From: Marinoscillum sp040218045
Lineage (GTDB): Bacteria > Bacteroidota > Bacteroidia > Cytophagales > Cyclobacteriaceae
Assembly: GCA_040218045.1 (NCBI GenBank)
Contig: JAVJQA010000049.1
Span: 1-64,000, forward strand
Length of the DNA stretch: 64,000 nt
Direction: 5' to 3'
Below are positions 42,452 through 52,470 of the stretch, piece by piece. Position numbers and translations under genes: made by a program. Every line of letters starts with the position of its first letter. Position 1 is the first letter of the stretch. The notes beneath the pieces are model-generated. The model ran no database searches. It had not been told where the DNA came from and saw only the letters and a program-made list of their open reading frames with translations.

Positions 42452-43156
42452 ATGAACCGGAGATATACTTGCATAGCAATAGATGATGATGTTGTTGCCC
42501 TGAAAATCATCTCATCCCTTATCGCAAAAACAGAGTTTCTTGAACTTATAGATACTTACGATGATGCCATCAAAGGAGCAACAGCAATCACAACATTAAA
42601 ACCAGATATGGTATTCCTCGACATCCAAATGCCGAATCTTTCAGGTATGGACATTGTGAGGAACTTAGATGTTAAACCACAAATCATACTGATCACTTCC
42701 CAGGAAAAGTTTGCACTAGAAGCATTTGAATTTGATGTGACCGATTATCTCCTAAAACCAATTAAAAACTACGGAAGGTTTTTGAAAGCTGTAAACAAAG
42801 CGATCGATTTAGCTGATCAAAAGAAAATTGTGCCAGGAGAAGATTCCAATAATATCTTTATCAAATCAGACTCTCTACTGGTAAACCTCGAAACCAAAAG
42901 CATCCTTTATGTAGAGGCTTATGGAGATTATGTAAAAATTCATACCCCGGAGCGAATTCATGTAGTATATGGAAAATTAAAGGATACAGAGGCAGCTCTT
43001 TCCGCTAGAGATTTTGTTCGGGTCCATCGTTCATTTATTGTAAGAATTGACAGGATTAAAAACATTGACCATGGTAATTTGCTGATAGGTGATAAAATCA
43101 TACCGGTTAGCAATTCTCATAGGAGCACATTACTTGATCGTATAAAAACCCTGTAG
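42452..43156 (+). CDS. LytTR-family DNA-binding response regulator
   Basis: Residues 1-120 are a receiver with Asp57 in FLDIQMPNLSG and Lys in LLKPIKN. Residues about 135-234 form a LytTR domain (YVEAYGDYVKIHT, DFVRVHRSFIVRIDRI, IPVSNSHR). It is the only obvious DNA-binding output among the six signalling genes. LytTR proteins bind paired direct repeats near promoters. It lies 14 bases after the REC gene. Confidence 0.93.
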   Translation: MNRRYTCIAIDDDVVALKIISSLIAKTEFLELIDTYDDAIKGATAITTLKPDMVFLDIQMPNLSGMDIVRNLDVKPQIILITSQEKFALEAFEFDVTDYLLKPIKNYGRFLKAVNKAIDLADQKKIVPGEDSNNIFIKSDSLLVNLETKSILYVEAYGDYVKIHTPERIHVVYGKLKDTEAALSARDFVRVHRSFIVRIDRIKNIDHGNLLIGDKIIPVSNSHRSTLLDRIKTL

Positions 43157-43235
43157 TATCTTACTGATAAATCAGCTAGAGGTATTACTTTTTTGAAGCC
43201 ACCCAATATTTTGATTAAATAATGGATAGCAATTA

Positions 43236-44783
43236 ATGAATCAGGAATCTGGAAATGAACTTTCTTCGAGATTGACCACAGAGTTGATCAAGGAAGTATC
43301 GGAAAGGAAACATGTTGAAAGTCTGATCTCACTTTTTGTCAAATATGCACCTGGAGCCATTGCGATGTTTGACAGGAATCTTAATTACCTGGTGGCAAGT
43401 GATCGCTGGTACAAAGACTACAAGCTCAACAATCAGGATATAGTAGGTCGATCACTCTATGAATTGTCAGAGCAATTTCAAAATCTAGAATGGAAAGACT
43501 TCATCACAAGAGCGCTCAAGGGTGAGCAGCTTAAAAATGATGAGGATAAGATTGTCACCAATAATGGACTCACTGTATGGTTTAAGTGGGAAATTTTACC
43601 CTGGCACGATAAGAATGGGCGCATCGGTGGTTTGATACTTTCCACAGATGTAATCAATGAAAAAAAGCAACTGGAAAATGATCTCAAACGAAGCAACGAG
43701 TTGCTTAGTATGGCGCTCAATGCAGGTGGAGTAGGGTTTTGGCATTGGACCGAAATGGACAACCGGTTGGAGTGGAATGATAAGATGTTTGAGATTTTTG
43801 AAATGGCTAGAGCTGACTTTACGGGTGATGGCGATCAGTTTTTCCAACAAATACACACGGAGGATTTAGATCCTTTGCGGGATTTATTGGATCAGGTTCT
43901 GGCTGATCGAGGAGAATATCATACCAAATACAGAGTAGTCAGTAAATCTGGTGAGCGAATCATAAAGGAACATGGTAAAGTATTTGAAGAAGAAGGTGTT
44001 TTGCGGATGACAGGCATATGTCATGACATTACTGAGGAGGAGACCAGTAAGAAAGACCTGAAAGACCTAAACACCGTCCTGGAATACAAAATACAGGAAA
44101 GGACTATTGAGCTTGATACAGCCAATAAGGAGTTGAAGGGATTGACTTATTCGCTATCTCACGATCTTAGAGCGCCACTGCTGGCTATAAAGGGTTATGT
44201 GGAAATATTGCAGGAAGATTATAATCAGGTTTTTGATCCTATTGGGAATAGGATGTTGGATCGGATTGTATTCAATAGCTCCAAAATGACAAGACTAATT
44301 GATGATCTTCTGGCGTTTAGTAGGGTAGTACAGCAGAAGTTAACAATCACTGAAGTAGACACAAACACATTGCTCTCAAAAGTGATGAAAAAACTGCCTG
44401 TCCATGAGCGAAGTAGGATTAAGTTGTCCGATTTGCCCATAGTTAGAGGAGATCAAACTACTCTCTCCCAGTTATTTGACAACCTGGTAGATAATGCTTT
44501 GAAATTTAGCAGGGATTCTGAAAATGGGGATGTGGAGATTTTTGGAGAAACCAATGGTGAAAAAGTGATGATTAGTGTAAAAGATTATGGAGTTGGTTTT
44601 GATATGGTCAATCATCACAAATTGTTTAGAGTATTTCAGAGACTTCACACCGAAAGGGACTTTCCGGGAAATGGAGTAGGGTTAGCTTTGAGTGCTAAAA
44701 TTGCCGAAATCCATAAAGGAGAGATATTGGCTGAAGCCCAGACTAATTTAGGAGCCAAATTCACCTTGGTTTTACCAAAGTAG
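43236..44783 (+). CDS. Soluble PAS-PAS sensor histidine kinase
   Basis: The 515-residue protein has no membrane span. Two PAS domains (about 25-145 and 155-275) precede a short coiled coil, a HisKA domain with His309 in YSLSHDLRAPL and an HATPase (DNLVDNALKFS, DYGVGFD, GNGVGLALS). Its first PAS domain resembles the second PAS of the hybrid kinase (APGAIAMFDRNLNYL versus APAAIAMFNEKVEYL). HSHDLRAPL-type kinases often signal to single REC proteins, and one follows immediately. Confidence 0.92.
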   Translation: MNQESGNELSSRLTTELIKEVSERKHVESLISLFVKYAPGAIAMFDRNLNYLVASDRWYKDYKLNNQDIVGRSLYELSEQFQNLEWKDFITRALKGEQLKNDEDKIVTNNGLTVWFKWEILPWHDKNGRIGGLILSTDVINEKKQLENDLKRSNELLSMALNAGGVGFWHWTEMDNRLEWNDKMFEIFEMARADFTGDGDQFFQQIHTEDLDPLRDLLDQVLADRGEYHTKYRVVSKSGERIIKEHGKVFEEEGVLRMTGICHDITEEETSKKDLKDLNTVLEYKIQERTIELDTANKELKGLTYSLSHDLRAPLLAIKGYVEILQEDYNQVFDPIGNRMLDRIVFNSSKMTRLIDDLLAFSRVVQQKLTITEVDTNTLLSKVMKKLPVHERSRIKLSDLPIVRGDQTTLSQLFDNLVDNALKFSRDSENGDVEIFGETNGEKVMISVKDYGVGFDMVNHHKLFRVFQRLHTERDFPGNGVGLALSAKIAEIHKGEILAEAQTNLGAKFTLVLPK

Positions 44784-44849
44784 TTGCCATATTTGAATAA
44801 CCAAAATATCACCTTGCGATAAGTTTTTATAAACACATTTTGGATTGCA

Positions 44850-45251
44850 ATGAAAAAGTTGGATTGTATACTATTGGTAGATGATGATGAGGATTGTAAT
44901 TTCTTTCATTCGCGGCTGATCAAAAAAATGAATTGTGCAGAACGAGTTGAGATCTCTTATGATGGACAATCTGCATTGGAACTCCTTAAATCGCAAAGAG
45001 ATTATAGCATTGACTTGATCTTACTTGATATCAACATGCCTGTAATGGATGGTTGGAATTTTCTGGATGAGTACAAGCAATTTGACAATCTTGGTAAATC
45101 CCATGTGGTAGTAATGGTCTCATCGTCCTTAAATCCGGATGATCGGGACAAGGCGTCTTCACTGGGTGTCGTGTCGGATTTTGCTACCAAGTACCTCAAT
45201 GAGCAGAGTATGCTCAAAATACTCAATACGCACTTTAAATCAGTAGAGTGA
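44850..45251 (+). CDS. Single-domain response regulator (REC), Rcp1-like
   Basis: The 133-residue receiver has an acidic pocket LLVDDDEDCNFFH, Asp60 in LLDINMPVMDGW, the Ser pair in MVSSSL and Lys in FATKYL. The VDDDEDCNFFHSRLIKKM form is typical of Rcp1-like receivers paired with phytochrome-type or PAS kinases. It is the last gene of the signalling island. Confidence 0.9.
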   Translation: MKKLDCILLVDDDEDCNFFHSRLIKKMNCAERVEISYDGQSALELLKSQRDYSIDLILLDINMPVMDGWNFLDEYKQFDNLGKSHVVVMVSSSLNPDDRDKASSLGVVSDFATKYLNEQSMLKILNTHFKSVE

Positions 45252-45725
45252 ACTCCAGCCAAACAAGGGGAGAGGATGCTCTTTTGAACAGTAATTGGCC
45301 ATGGTAAATATTCACACACCAAGAATCAGGTTGGTTTTTTCTTCCGTTCAGTTAAAAAAGCTTCCAATCACATCGTTTTGAATTTTTGTAGTCCTTCATT
45401 TGGACTTATTTATACCTGTTTCTTCTTCTATTTGTAACAGGTTTTATTAACTAATCCTACATTGTCAAGTTCAAATATTGAAATGAATTCAGTATGAAGT
45501 TACTTAGTTTAACTCTTCGTTCTATCAAACTAGGGGTCATACAGAACTTGTTTCAGCATCTGTGTTATAACTTGACAAAGCAGGACTAATCCATTTGACT
45601 AAATCCATTTTTCATTTGGCTTAGGACTAAAGTGAAAATCGAAGAATCAAACGGACTCACTTTGGGATAGAGGCAATTCCAATTGATTTTTTAACTTGGC
45701 AAAGTTGAACTAACAGACATTTTTT
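45252..45725. promoter_or_regulatory. Regulatory gap before the fourth GH2, with repeated AACTTGRCAA words
   Basis: No gene is seen in these 474 bases. TTGTCAAGTT (45462-45471) and AACTTGACAA (45569-45578) are exact reverse complements, and AACTTGGCAA lies at 45693-45702. A Bacteroidota-type promoter can be proposed: TTTG at 45431-45434 and TACATTG at 45458-45464 (near TAnnTTTG). The latter lies in ATCCTACATTGT, which also occurs before the SusC gene. Confidence 0.4.
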
Positions 45726-47540
45726 ATGCTATTCAGATTAAAAACGAGATTCAGGATTTTATTCATTTTTTCTTGCGCAGTTATTTCCATTACCCTACAA
45801 GCGCAGAGTCCATTACTTACCAACGTGGCTAATCGTGACGTGACAATTCTTGATGGAAAATGGAAATATATTGTAGACCCCATGGAAAATGGATACTACA
45901 ATTATCGGTATCAAGTAAACCCAAATGGGTTCTTCAAAAACCAACAACAGCAAAATCCAAGTGATCTCGTAGAGTATAATTTTAGTGAAGCAGGCCAGAT
46001 CAATGTGCCAGGAGATTGGAATTCGCAGGTTGACAACCTTTTCTTTTATGAGGGTACTATTTGGTATAAGAAGTCATTTGACTATCAGCCTTCAGACAAA
46101 AGGGTTTACTTGTATTTTGGAGCAGTTAATTATGACGCCAAAGTTTATTTGAATGGTGAAAAATTAGGAGAGCACCAGGGAGGTTTTACTCCATTCAATT
46201 TTGAGGTAACGGAGCATTTGAAATCAGGCGAGAACTTTGTGATCCTGAAAGTGGATAACGCACGTAAACCTGATCAGATCCCCACAGTTAACAGTGATTG
46301 GTACAACTTTGGGGGGATTACACGATCCGTGAAGTTGGTAGAATTACCACAGACATTCATTAGAGACTACTTTATTCAGCTTAAGAAAGGTTCAAGAGAA
46401 GAAGTGGAGGGATGGGTTCAGTTGGATGGATCGGTCTATGACGAAGTTAAGGTTGAGATTCCAGAGTTGAGAATCAACCTTTCTGGTAAACCAGATAAAA
46501 CAGGGCGTGTGAAATTGAATTTTAAAGCGAAAATAGAACTTTGGTCTGATAAGAACCCAAAACTTTATAATATAAATCTTTCACTTGGCGATCAGGTACT
46601 TCGGGATCAGATTGGGTTCAGGTCTATAGAAGTTGATGGTCAGGACATCCTGCTCAATGGTGAGTCAGTTTTCCTTAAAGGGATCTCTATTCATGAGGTT
46701 GCGCCCTTTACTGCTGGTAGGGTAATAGCTCCGGAGCAGTGTTACACCTTGCTCAACTGGGCAAAGGAACTCGGGTGCAATTTTGTAAGGTTAGCTCATT
46801 ACCCCCACAATGAAGACATGGTGCGATTGGCAGATCAAATGGGAATTATGGTTTGGTCGGAGATACCCGTTTACTGGACTATAGATTGGGAAAATGAAGC
46901 GGTCTATGCCAATGCAGAGAATCAGCTTGTGGATATGATCAATAGGGATAAAAACCGTGCCTCTATTGTCATGTGGTCAGTAGCTAATGAAACCCCTATT
47001 AGTGAGCCCAGGACAAAGTTTTTGATGAACCTGGCTGCCAAAGTGCGTGAAATGGATAAAGCCAGACTATTGACTGGGGCGCTTGAGCCACACACTAAAG
47101 ACGGTTTTAGAGTAATTGATGACCCTTTTGGGCAGAACCTCGACGTTATTGGGATTAACAATTACTGCGGCTGGTATGGTGGTACACCAGAATCGTGTGC
47201 CGGACAGGAATGGAAGACAATTTATGATAAGCCTTTGATAATAAGCGAATTTGGTGGTGGTGCACTGCAGGGAATGCATGGCGATATAAATGAACGCTGG
47301 ACCGAGGAGTATCAGGAAGCTGTATACAAGAATAATATTGAGATGCTTAAAGGAATCCCTTTCCTGAGAGGTACCACACCGTGGATTTTGATGGACTTCT
47401 TCTCGGCTCGGCGTCCGCTTCCTAACATTCAGGATTATTGGAACCGGAAAGGGCTAATCTCCGATCAGGGAATCAGAAAGAAAGCTTTCTATACCTTGCA
47501 GAATTATTATAGCGAGGCTCCAGTTCAGTTGAAAAAATAA
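45726..47540 (+). CDS. GH2 beta-glucuronidase-type enzyme, exported
   Basis: The 604-residue enzyme is of the compact glucuronidase-like GH2 size. It has a signal peptide (ending TLQAQ), a jelly roll (VPGDWNSQ, VYLNGEKLGEHQGGFTPF), an Ig domain and a TIM barrel. Glu422 in WSVANETPI is the likely acid/base and Glu508 in IISEFGGGA the nucleophile. FVRLAHYPHNEDM is intact. The long N-terminal insert (QNPSDLVEYNFSEAG) is typical of Bacteroidota homologues beside beta-glucan or host-glycan loci. Its gene stands alone, with its own leader, and faces pyc. Whether it serves the pectin or the laminarin locus is open. Confidence 0.88.
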   Translation: MLFRLKTRFRILFIFSCAVISITLQAQSPLLTNVANRDVTILDGKWKYIVDPMENGYYNYRYQVNPNGFFKNQQQQNPSDLVEYNFSEAGQINVPGDWNSQVDNLFFYEGTIWYKKSFDYQPSDKRVYLYFGAVNYDAKVYLNGEKLGEHQGGFTPFNFEVTEHLKSGENFVILKVDNARKPDQIPTVNSDWYNFGGITRSVKLVELPQTFIRDYFIQLKKGSREEVEGWVQLDGSVYDEVKVEIPELRINLSGKPDKTGRVKLNFKAKIELWSDKNPKLYNINLSLGDQVLRDQIGFRSIEVDGQDILLNGESVFLKGISIHEVAPFTAGRVIAPEQCYTLLNWAKELGCNFVRLAHYPHNEDMVRLADQMGIMVWSEIPVYWTIDWENEAVYANAENQLVDMINRDKNRASIVMWSVANETPISEPRTKFLMNLAAKVREMDKARLLTGALEPHTKDGFRVIDDPFGQNLDVIGINNYCGWYGGTPESCAGQEWKTIYDKPLIISEFGGGALQGMHGDINERWTEEYQEAVYKNNIEMLKGIPFLRGTTPWILMDFFSARRPLPNIQDYWNRKGLISDQGIRKKAFYTLQNYYSEAPVQLKK

Positions 47541-47550
47541 TCTAGCAATG

Positions 47551-47574
47551 CCCTCCATTAATGTTAATGGAGGG
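47551..47574. terminator. Bidirectional hairpin between GH2 and pyc
   Basis: CCCTCCATTAA and TTAATGGAGGG form an 11-bp perfect stem between the two convergent genes. No long T-run follows on either side, but the position fits termination in both directions. Confidence 0.7.
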
Positions 47575-47584
47575 TATTGTGCCT

Positions 47585-50500
47585 TTAGCCTAGCTCTATC
47601 ACCAGGTCATCCTGCTCTACCATATCCCCGGCCTTGAGGTGGATTTTTTTAACTACACCCGATGTGATGGCCGTGACCGTTGATTCCATTTTCATTGCTT
47701 CTATTACGAAAAGCGGTTGCTTGGTGCTGATTTTATCGCCTTCCTTTACTTTAATTTCAGCAAGTCTTCCTTGTAGTGGCGAACCAACTTCATGGTCTTC
47801 TGTGGCTTTTTTATGCAATATTTTGGTGACTTTGTATTGCTGATCACGTACTTCAATGATTCGTGTCTGACCATTTAGCTCGAAGTAGACTTTACATTTC
47901 CCGTCTTCATTCGGCTTAGAGATGTACTGGAGTTTGATGATGATGTGCTTGCCTTTTCCAATTTCCACAAACAGTTCTTCATCTTGCTCAAGCCCAAAGA
48001 AGAATGCTTTGGTTGGGAGCTGCCATACCGCTCCGTATTTTTTCCAATGTTGGTAAAAGTCTGTAAAGACTTTAGGGTAAAGCTTGTAAGACAAGAAGTC
48101 CAGTTCATCACAGTACTCATCAAAATTCTTCTGGAATTCAGTGAACTCTTTTTCAAACTCCACCTCGGGGAGGTGTGCATTCGGTCGATCGGTGAATGGT
48201 TTCTCACCTTTAAGTACCACCTTAGAGACATCCTGTGGAAAGCCACCTGGTGCCTGGCCCAGCTCTCCTCTAAACAAGCTGATCACTGAGTCAGGGAATG
48301 ACAGTGAGTCCCCGCGCTCCATAATGTCGGCTACAGTCAGTTTATTAGAGGTCATAAAAATGGCCATATCTCCAACCACTTTGCTTGATGGGGTCACTTT
48401 TACCAAATCCCCGAAAAGCTTATTGACAATGGCATAGTTTTTTTTCACTTCTTCAAACTGATCTTCAAGCCCTAAGGCTGCAGCCTGTGGCCTGAGGTTG
48501 GAGTATTGTCCTCCTGGTATTTCATGCTGATACACTTCTGCAGTACCAGCCTTCAAACCACTCTCAAATGGGTAATAATATTGCCTGACATCTTCCCAGT
48601 AATTGGAGTATTGGTTCAGGGAAGCTACATTGATTTTAGGGTCTCTTTCATGTCCTTCAAGTATTGTGGCTATGGAGTTGAAGTTTGGTTGAGAAGTTAA
48701 ACCAGACATAGAGGCAATTGCCGTGTCCACTATATCCACACCTGCCTCAATGGCTTTTAGGTAAGTGGTAGCCTGCATAGAAGAGGTATCGTGGGTGTGG
48801 AGGTGGATTGGGATACCAATATGGTTTTTCAATGCACCTACCAGCTCTGTGGCTGCATATGGCTTGAGCAAGCCGGCCATATCTTTGATTGCAAGAATAT
48901 GCGCACCTTCGTTTTCCAGTGTTTTAGCCATGTCGAGGTAATACTGTAAGTTGTATTTGGTGTCCTTGCTCAGGACATCTCCAGTATAGCAAATACAGGC
49001 TTCAGCTACTGAGTTGGTGCGTTCACGTACAGTTTTGATACTTACTTTCATCGCTTCCACCCAGTTTAAAGAATCGAATATGCGGAATACGTCCATGCCA
49101 TTTTCAGCACTCTTCTCAATGAACTTTTGGATCAGGTTGTCCGGGTAGGCCTTGTAGCCAACTCCATTTGACCCGCGAAGCAGCATTTGAAGAAGTATAT
49201 TAGGAGCAGCATTCCTGATGTTTTTAAGCCGATCCCACGGGTTCTCATTCAAGAACCTCATACTAACATCAAACGTGGCTCCACCCCACATTTCAAGTGA
49301 AAATACATTCGGATGGTTTTTCGCAAACCCCTCGGCAACATTGAGCATATCCAGAGACCTCATTCGGGTAGCTAAGAGCGACTGATGAGCATCTCGAAAA
49401 GTAGTGTCAGTGAAGAGTATTTGCTTTTGATCTTTGACCCATTGTGCCAGTCCTTCTGGCCCCTTTTCATCAAGGATTTGTTTGGTTCCTTTTGGAAACT
49501 CCCCACGTCTGTCAAAATCAGGTACTTTAGGTGTCCTGAACTTTACTGATGGATCAATGCGTTTGACATTCGGATTTCCATTTACAGCCACTTCACCCAG
49601 ATAGTTGAGCAGTTTGGTTGCACGGTTCATATAGCGTCTCATCTGGAAGAGTTCCGGATGGTCTTCTATGAACTTTACAGTGGCTTTTCCTTTGTAAAAC
49701 ACTTCGTGGTTCAGCACATTCTCCAGGAACCCTTTATTGGTCACTACTCCTCTGATCCTAAACTCAGAAAGAGCTCTTTGAAGCCTGAGTGAAGCACCTT
49801 TCAGGGTTCTACCTGAAGCAGTTATTTTCACGAGCATGGAATCGAAAAAAGGTGAGATGGTAACCCCTGCGTAGCAGTTGCCTGCATCAAGTCTGATACC
49901 AAAACCACCTGGCGATCTATAAGCGATTACACGGCCATAATCAGGCTTGAAATTGTTCTCAGGATCTTCCGTTGTAATCCTGCATTGAATGGCATATCCA
50001 TTGATCTTGATATCTTCCTGGCTCTTGATAAAGATGCGCGGATCATCTAGGGTGTAACCTCTGGCTATTTCTATTTGAGATCTCACAATATCAATACCGG
50101 TGATTTCTTCAGTGATGGTATGCTCTACCTGGACTCTCGGATTGACTTCTATAAAGTAGATATTTTCATTTGCATCCACAAGGAATTCCACAGTCCCTAC
50201 ATTGTTGTAGTTGACCTGTTTGGTAATTCGCAGTGCGTATTCATAAAGTTTTTCTCGGGTTTCATCTTTCAAGCCGACGGAAGGAGCTACCTCTACTACT
50301 TTTTGATACCTACGCTGTACCGAACAGTCCCGTTCATACAGATGAACCAGGTTTCCATAGTTATCTCCCATGATCTGCACCTCTATATGCTTGGGATTGT
50401 CTATGAATTTTTCAATGAAAATAGTATCGTCTCCAAACGCCTTTTTGGCTTCTCCCCGTGCCTCGTGAAATGACCCTTCTAATTGATCGGGAGTACGCAC

Positions 50501-51031
50501 CACACGCATGCCCCGTCCGCCACCACCAGCGGCAGCTTTTACCATCACAGGAAACCCAATTCTTTCTGCTTCTTTTTTGGCTATTTCATAGCTGGTTACA
50601 TCCTCCTGACTATCCTGGATTATGGGGACATCTGCTTTAAGTGCAACCTGTTTGGCTTTCACCTTGTCTCCCAGTTGATCCATCACCTCTGGATCCGGAC
50701 CTATGAAGATGATCCCTTCCTCCTGGCACCGTCTGACGAAGTGAACGTTTTCTGATAGGAAACCATATCCGGGATGTATGGCATCTACTTCTTCTTTTTT
50801 CGCCAGGGTTATGATTTCTTCTATGTCCAAATAGGGCTTCAGTGGGTCATCATCTTTTCCAATTTGGTAGGCTTCATCGGCTTTGTATCGGTGAAGTGAA
50901 TAGCGATCTTCATAAGTGTACATTGCTACAGTTCTGATTTTGAGTTCAGAAGCAGCCCTTAGTACACGAATGGCGATTTCACCACGGTTGGCAACTAGAA
51001 GTTTGTTGATTTTTTTGATGGTAGTATCCAT
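47585..51031 (-). CDS. pyc: Pyruvate carboxylase (biotin-dependent, single chain)
   Basis: It makes oxaloacetate from pyruvate, bicarbonate and ATP, and so feeds gluconeogenesis and the TCA cycle. The 1148 residues hold biotin carboxylase (about 5-455; AAGGGGRGMR ATP-loop, EVNPRVQVEHT), carboxyltransferase (about 520-800; FTDTTFRDAHQSLLATRMR), a tetramerisation region and a BCCP domain with biotinylated Lys1114 in EAMKMES. I start at MDTTIKKINKLLVANRGEIA (51031); a TTG frame 15 codons upstream is less likely. It is a housekeeping gene between the two carbohydrate loci. Confidence 0.97.
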   Translation of the reverse strand: MDTTIKKINKLLVANRGEIAIRVLRAASELKIRTVAMYTYEDRYSLHRYKADEAYQIGKDDDPLKPYLDIEEIITLAKKEEVDAIHPGYGFLSENVHFVRRCQEEGIIFIGPDPEVMDQLGDKVKAKQVALKADVPIIQDSQEDVTSYEIAKKEAERIGFPVMVKAAAGGGGRGMRVVRTPDQLEGSFHEARGEAKKAFGDDTIFIEKFIDNPKHIEVQIMGDNYGNLVHLYERDCSVQRRYQKVVEVAPSVGLKDETREKLYEYALRITKQVNYNNVGTVEFLVDANENIYFIEVNPRVQVEHTITEEITGIDIVRSQIEIARGYTLDDPRIFIKSQEDIKINGYAIQCRITTEDPENNFKPDYGRVIAYRSPGGFGIRLDAGNCYAGVTISPFFDSMLVKITASGRTLKGASLRLQRALSEFRIRGVVTNKGFLENVLNHEVFYKGKATVKFIEDHPELFQMRRYMNRATKLLNYLGEVAVNGNPNVKRIDPSVKFRTPKVPDFDRRGEFPKGTKQILDEKGPEGLAQWVKDQKQILFTDTTFRDAHQSLLATRMRSLDMLNVAEGFAKNHPNVFSLEMWGGATFDVSMRFLNENPWDRLKNIRNAAPNILLQMLLRGSNGVGYKAYPDNLIQKFIEKSAENGMDVFRIFDSLNWVEAMKVSIKTVRERTNSVAEACICYTGDVLSKDTKYNLQYYLDMAKTLENEGAHILAIKDMAGLLKPYAATELVGALKNHIGIPIHLHTHDTSSMQATTYLKAIEAGVDIVDTAIASMSGLTSQPNFNSIATILEGHERDPKINVASLNQYSNYWEDVRQYYYPFESGLKAGTAEVYQHEIPGGQYSNLRPQAAALGLEDQFEEVKKNYAIVNKLFGDLVKVTPSSKVVGDMAIFMTSNKLTVADIMERGDSLSFPDSVISLFRGELGQAPGGFPQDVSKVVLKGEKPFTDRPNAHLPEVEFEKEFTEFQKNFDEYCDELDFLSYKLYPKVFTDFYQHWKKYGAVWQLPTKAFFFGLEQDEELFVEIGKGKHIIIKLQYISKPNEDGKCKVYFELNGQTRIIEVRDQQYKVTKILHKKATEDHEVGSPLQGRLAEIKVKEGDKISTKQPLFVIEAMKMESTVTAITSGVVKKIHLKAGDMVEQDDLVIELG

Positions 51032-51454
51032 GCCTGTTTGGAGAATTTTATTTGTATTCAATGGGATGCATCGCAATTTATCGACTAGAAAAGAAACGAT
51101 TATCGAAATTTGACGAAATATTTTACTGTTTTACGGGTTGGTGTAAAAAAGTAACAGTTGATTACGTCGAAAGAAGCGATGACACAGGTATATAAATGAT
51201 TTAAGCGAAAATAGTTTTAAAATACCTACGGAATAGGATGTACTATAATGCTAATTATAGATTGAATGCCCCCAGGAGCAAAGGGATGATCAAAAATCCT
51301 TATTCAGGTCTTTAAATCAAAGATTTAATTGCTTGAGTACGTGAATTACGCAGTGGTATGGGTGTTTTCCTCAAAATTCAATCTTGGATAAATACTGATG
51401 TATTTGGCTATTGGATGACCCAACTTTGAATGGTTATAACAAACGAACACTGAC
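51032..51454. other. Divergent intergenic region between pyc and the small envelope genes
   Basis: About 420 bases without a convincing gene. They must hold the pyc promoter and one for the rightward pair. AAATCAAAGATTT (about 51315-51327) is a small palindrome. No promoter boxes can be assigned with confidence. Confidence 0.4.
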
Positions 51455-51907
51455 ATGCTAACTATACTATTAAAAATTACGCTTACTATTTGTTTGATAC
51501 TTGGATCAGGCCGATCAGTTAAAGTAATGGCCCAGGGAGGGGAAGCGGTTACTTACGTTCAGGAGACTGCAATGGGCCTTCAGAAGGGTTATGAGCTACG
51601 ATATGTTACCAGAAAGGGATTTGGACTTGGTGGCTTTGTTCAGTCTTCAAACAACTTTTCTTATGAAAGCGGAAAAGATAACTATCCGTTCGTCGGGACA
51701 TCCATTCAAATACCCATCTCTACATGTGGAAAAATACAGTTTTGTGGTGAGTTAAAGACAGGCCTTGTTAACAATCGGTTTTTGATTGCCACCCCTGAAT
51801 TGACAACAAGATATACTTTGATGAAGCATGTGAAACTGGCAATATCTGCTGGTATTCGCGCTCAGGAAGCTGCCGTTTCAGCCAAATTAATATTAACTAC
51901 TCTATGA
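51455..51907 (+). CDS. Small exported protein, possible outer-membrane beta-barrel
   Basis: A signal peptide (MLTILLKITLTICLILGSG, ending VMAQ) precedes about 120 residues with alternating hydrophobic strands: KGYELRYVTRKGFGLGGFVQ and FVGTSIQIPISTCGKIQFCGELKTGL. This resembles a short outer-membrane barrel or a fragment of one. No family is recognised. It overlaps the next gene by 4 bases (ATGA), so the two products probably act together. Confidence 0.5.
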   Translation: MLTILLKITLTICLILGSGRSVKVMAQGGEAVTYVQETAMGLQKGYELRYVTRKGFGLGGFVQSSNNFSYESGKDNYPFVGTSIQIPISTCGKIQFCGELKTGLVNNRFLIATPELTTRYTLMKHVKLAISAGIRAQEAAVSAKLILTTL

Positions 51908-52470
51908 TTGGCATGCGACTATTTCTTGTTTTATTGATCTCCCTTTCACTTTTTGGATGCGAACCTGAGTATAGCGAGCCATACACCTCATTTTTACTTC
52001 CGGAAGGTTCACATGGTCAATCCCTGCGTGCAGAGACCCTACAAAGCACTAAGTGCTACTTTAAGGCTATTTTTGATGAATCGGCTATCTATCAAACAGA
52101 AGATCCAGTTAATCAGTATGACATCAATAAGTTGATGGGCTTTTCTGACTGTAACTCAGTTCATCATGTAAATAGTGCCCGGTTTGGTTGGAGGTGGCTT
52201 GATGATCTACTGGAAATTCATGCTTATGTGTATGTGAATGGAGAGCGGTTTTCTGAGTTGGTAGGGGTAGTGCCGCTCAATGAGCCGTCCAGTTATGAGA
52301 TTGCAATTACAAAAGAGACGTATCGTTTCAAACTTAATGAATTGGATGAAGTGGTTATGCCGCGTGGCAGCACGTGTGATCAAGGGGCATACTATATGCT
52401 ATGGCCATACTTTGGAGGGGATGAAACTGCTCCGCATGACATTAAAATCAAAATCCAAAGAGATTGGTAA
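51904..52470 (+). CDS. Hypothetical lipoprotein
   Basis: The 188-residue protein has a lipobox (LSLFGCE). The rest is beta-rich, with four cysteines and motifs such as AYVYVNGERFSELVGVVPL. No family is recognised. Translational coupling to the small barrel-like protein suggests an envelope pair. It faces the ThuA gene with no gap at its 3' end. Confidence 0.55.
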   Translation: MIGMRLFLVLLISLSLFGCEPEYSEPYTSFLLPEGSHGQSLRAETLQSTKCYFKAIFDESAIYQTEDPVNQYDINKLMGFSDCNSVHHVNSARFGWRWLDDLLEIHAYVYVNGERFSELVGVVPLNEPSSYEIAITKETYRFKLNELDEVVMPRGSTCDQGAYYMLWPYFGGDETAPHDIKIKIQRDW

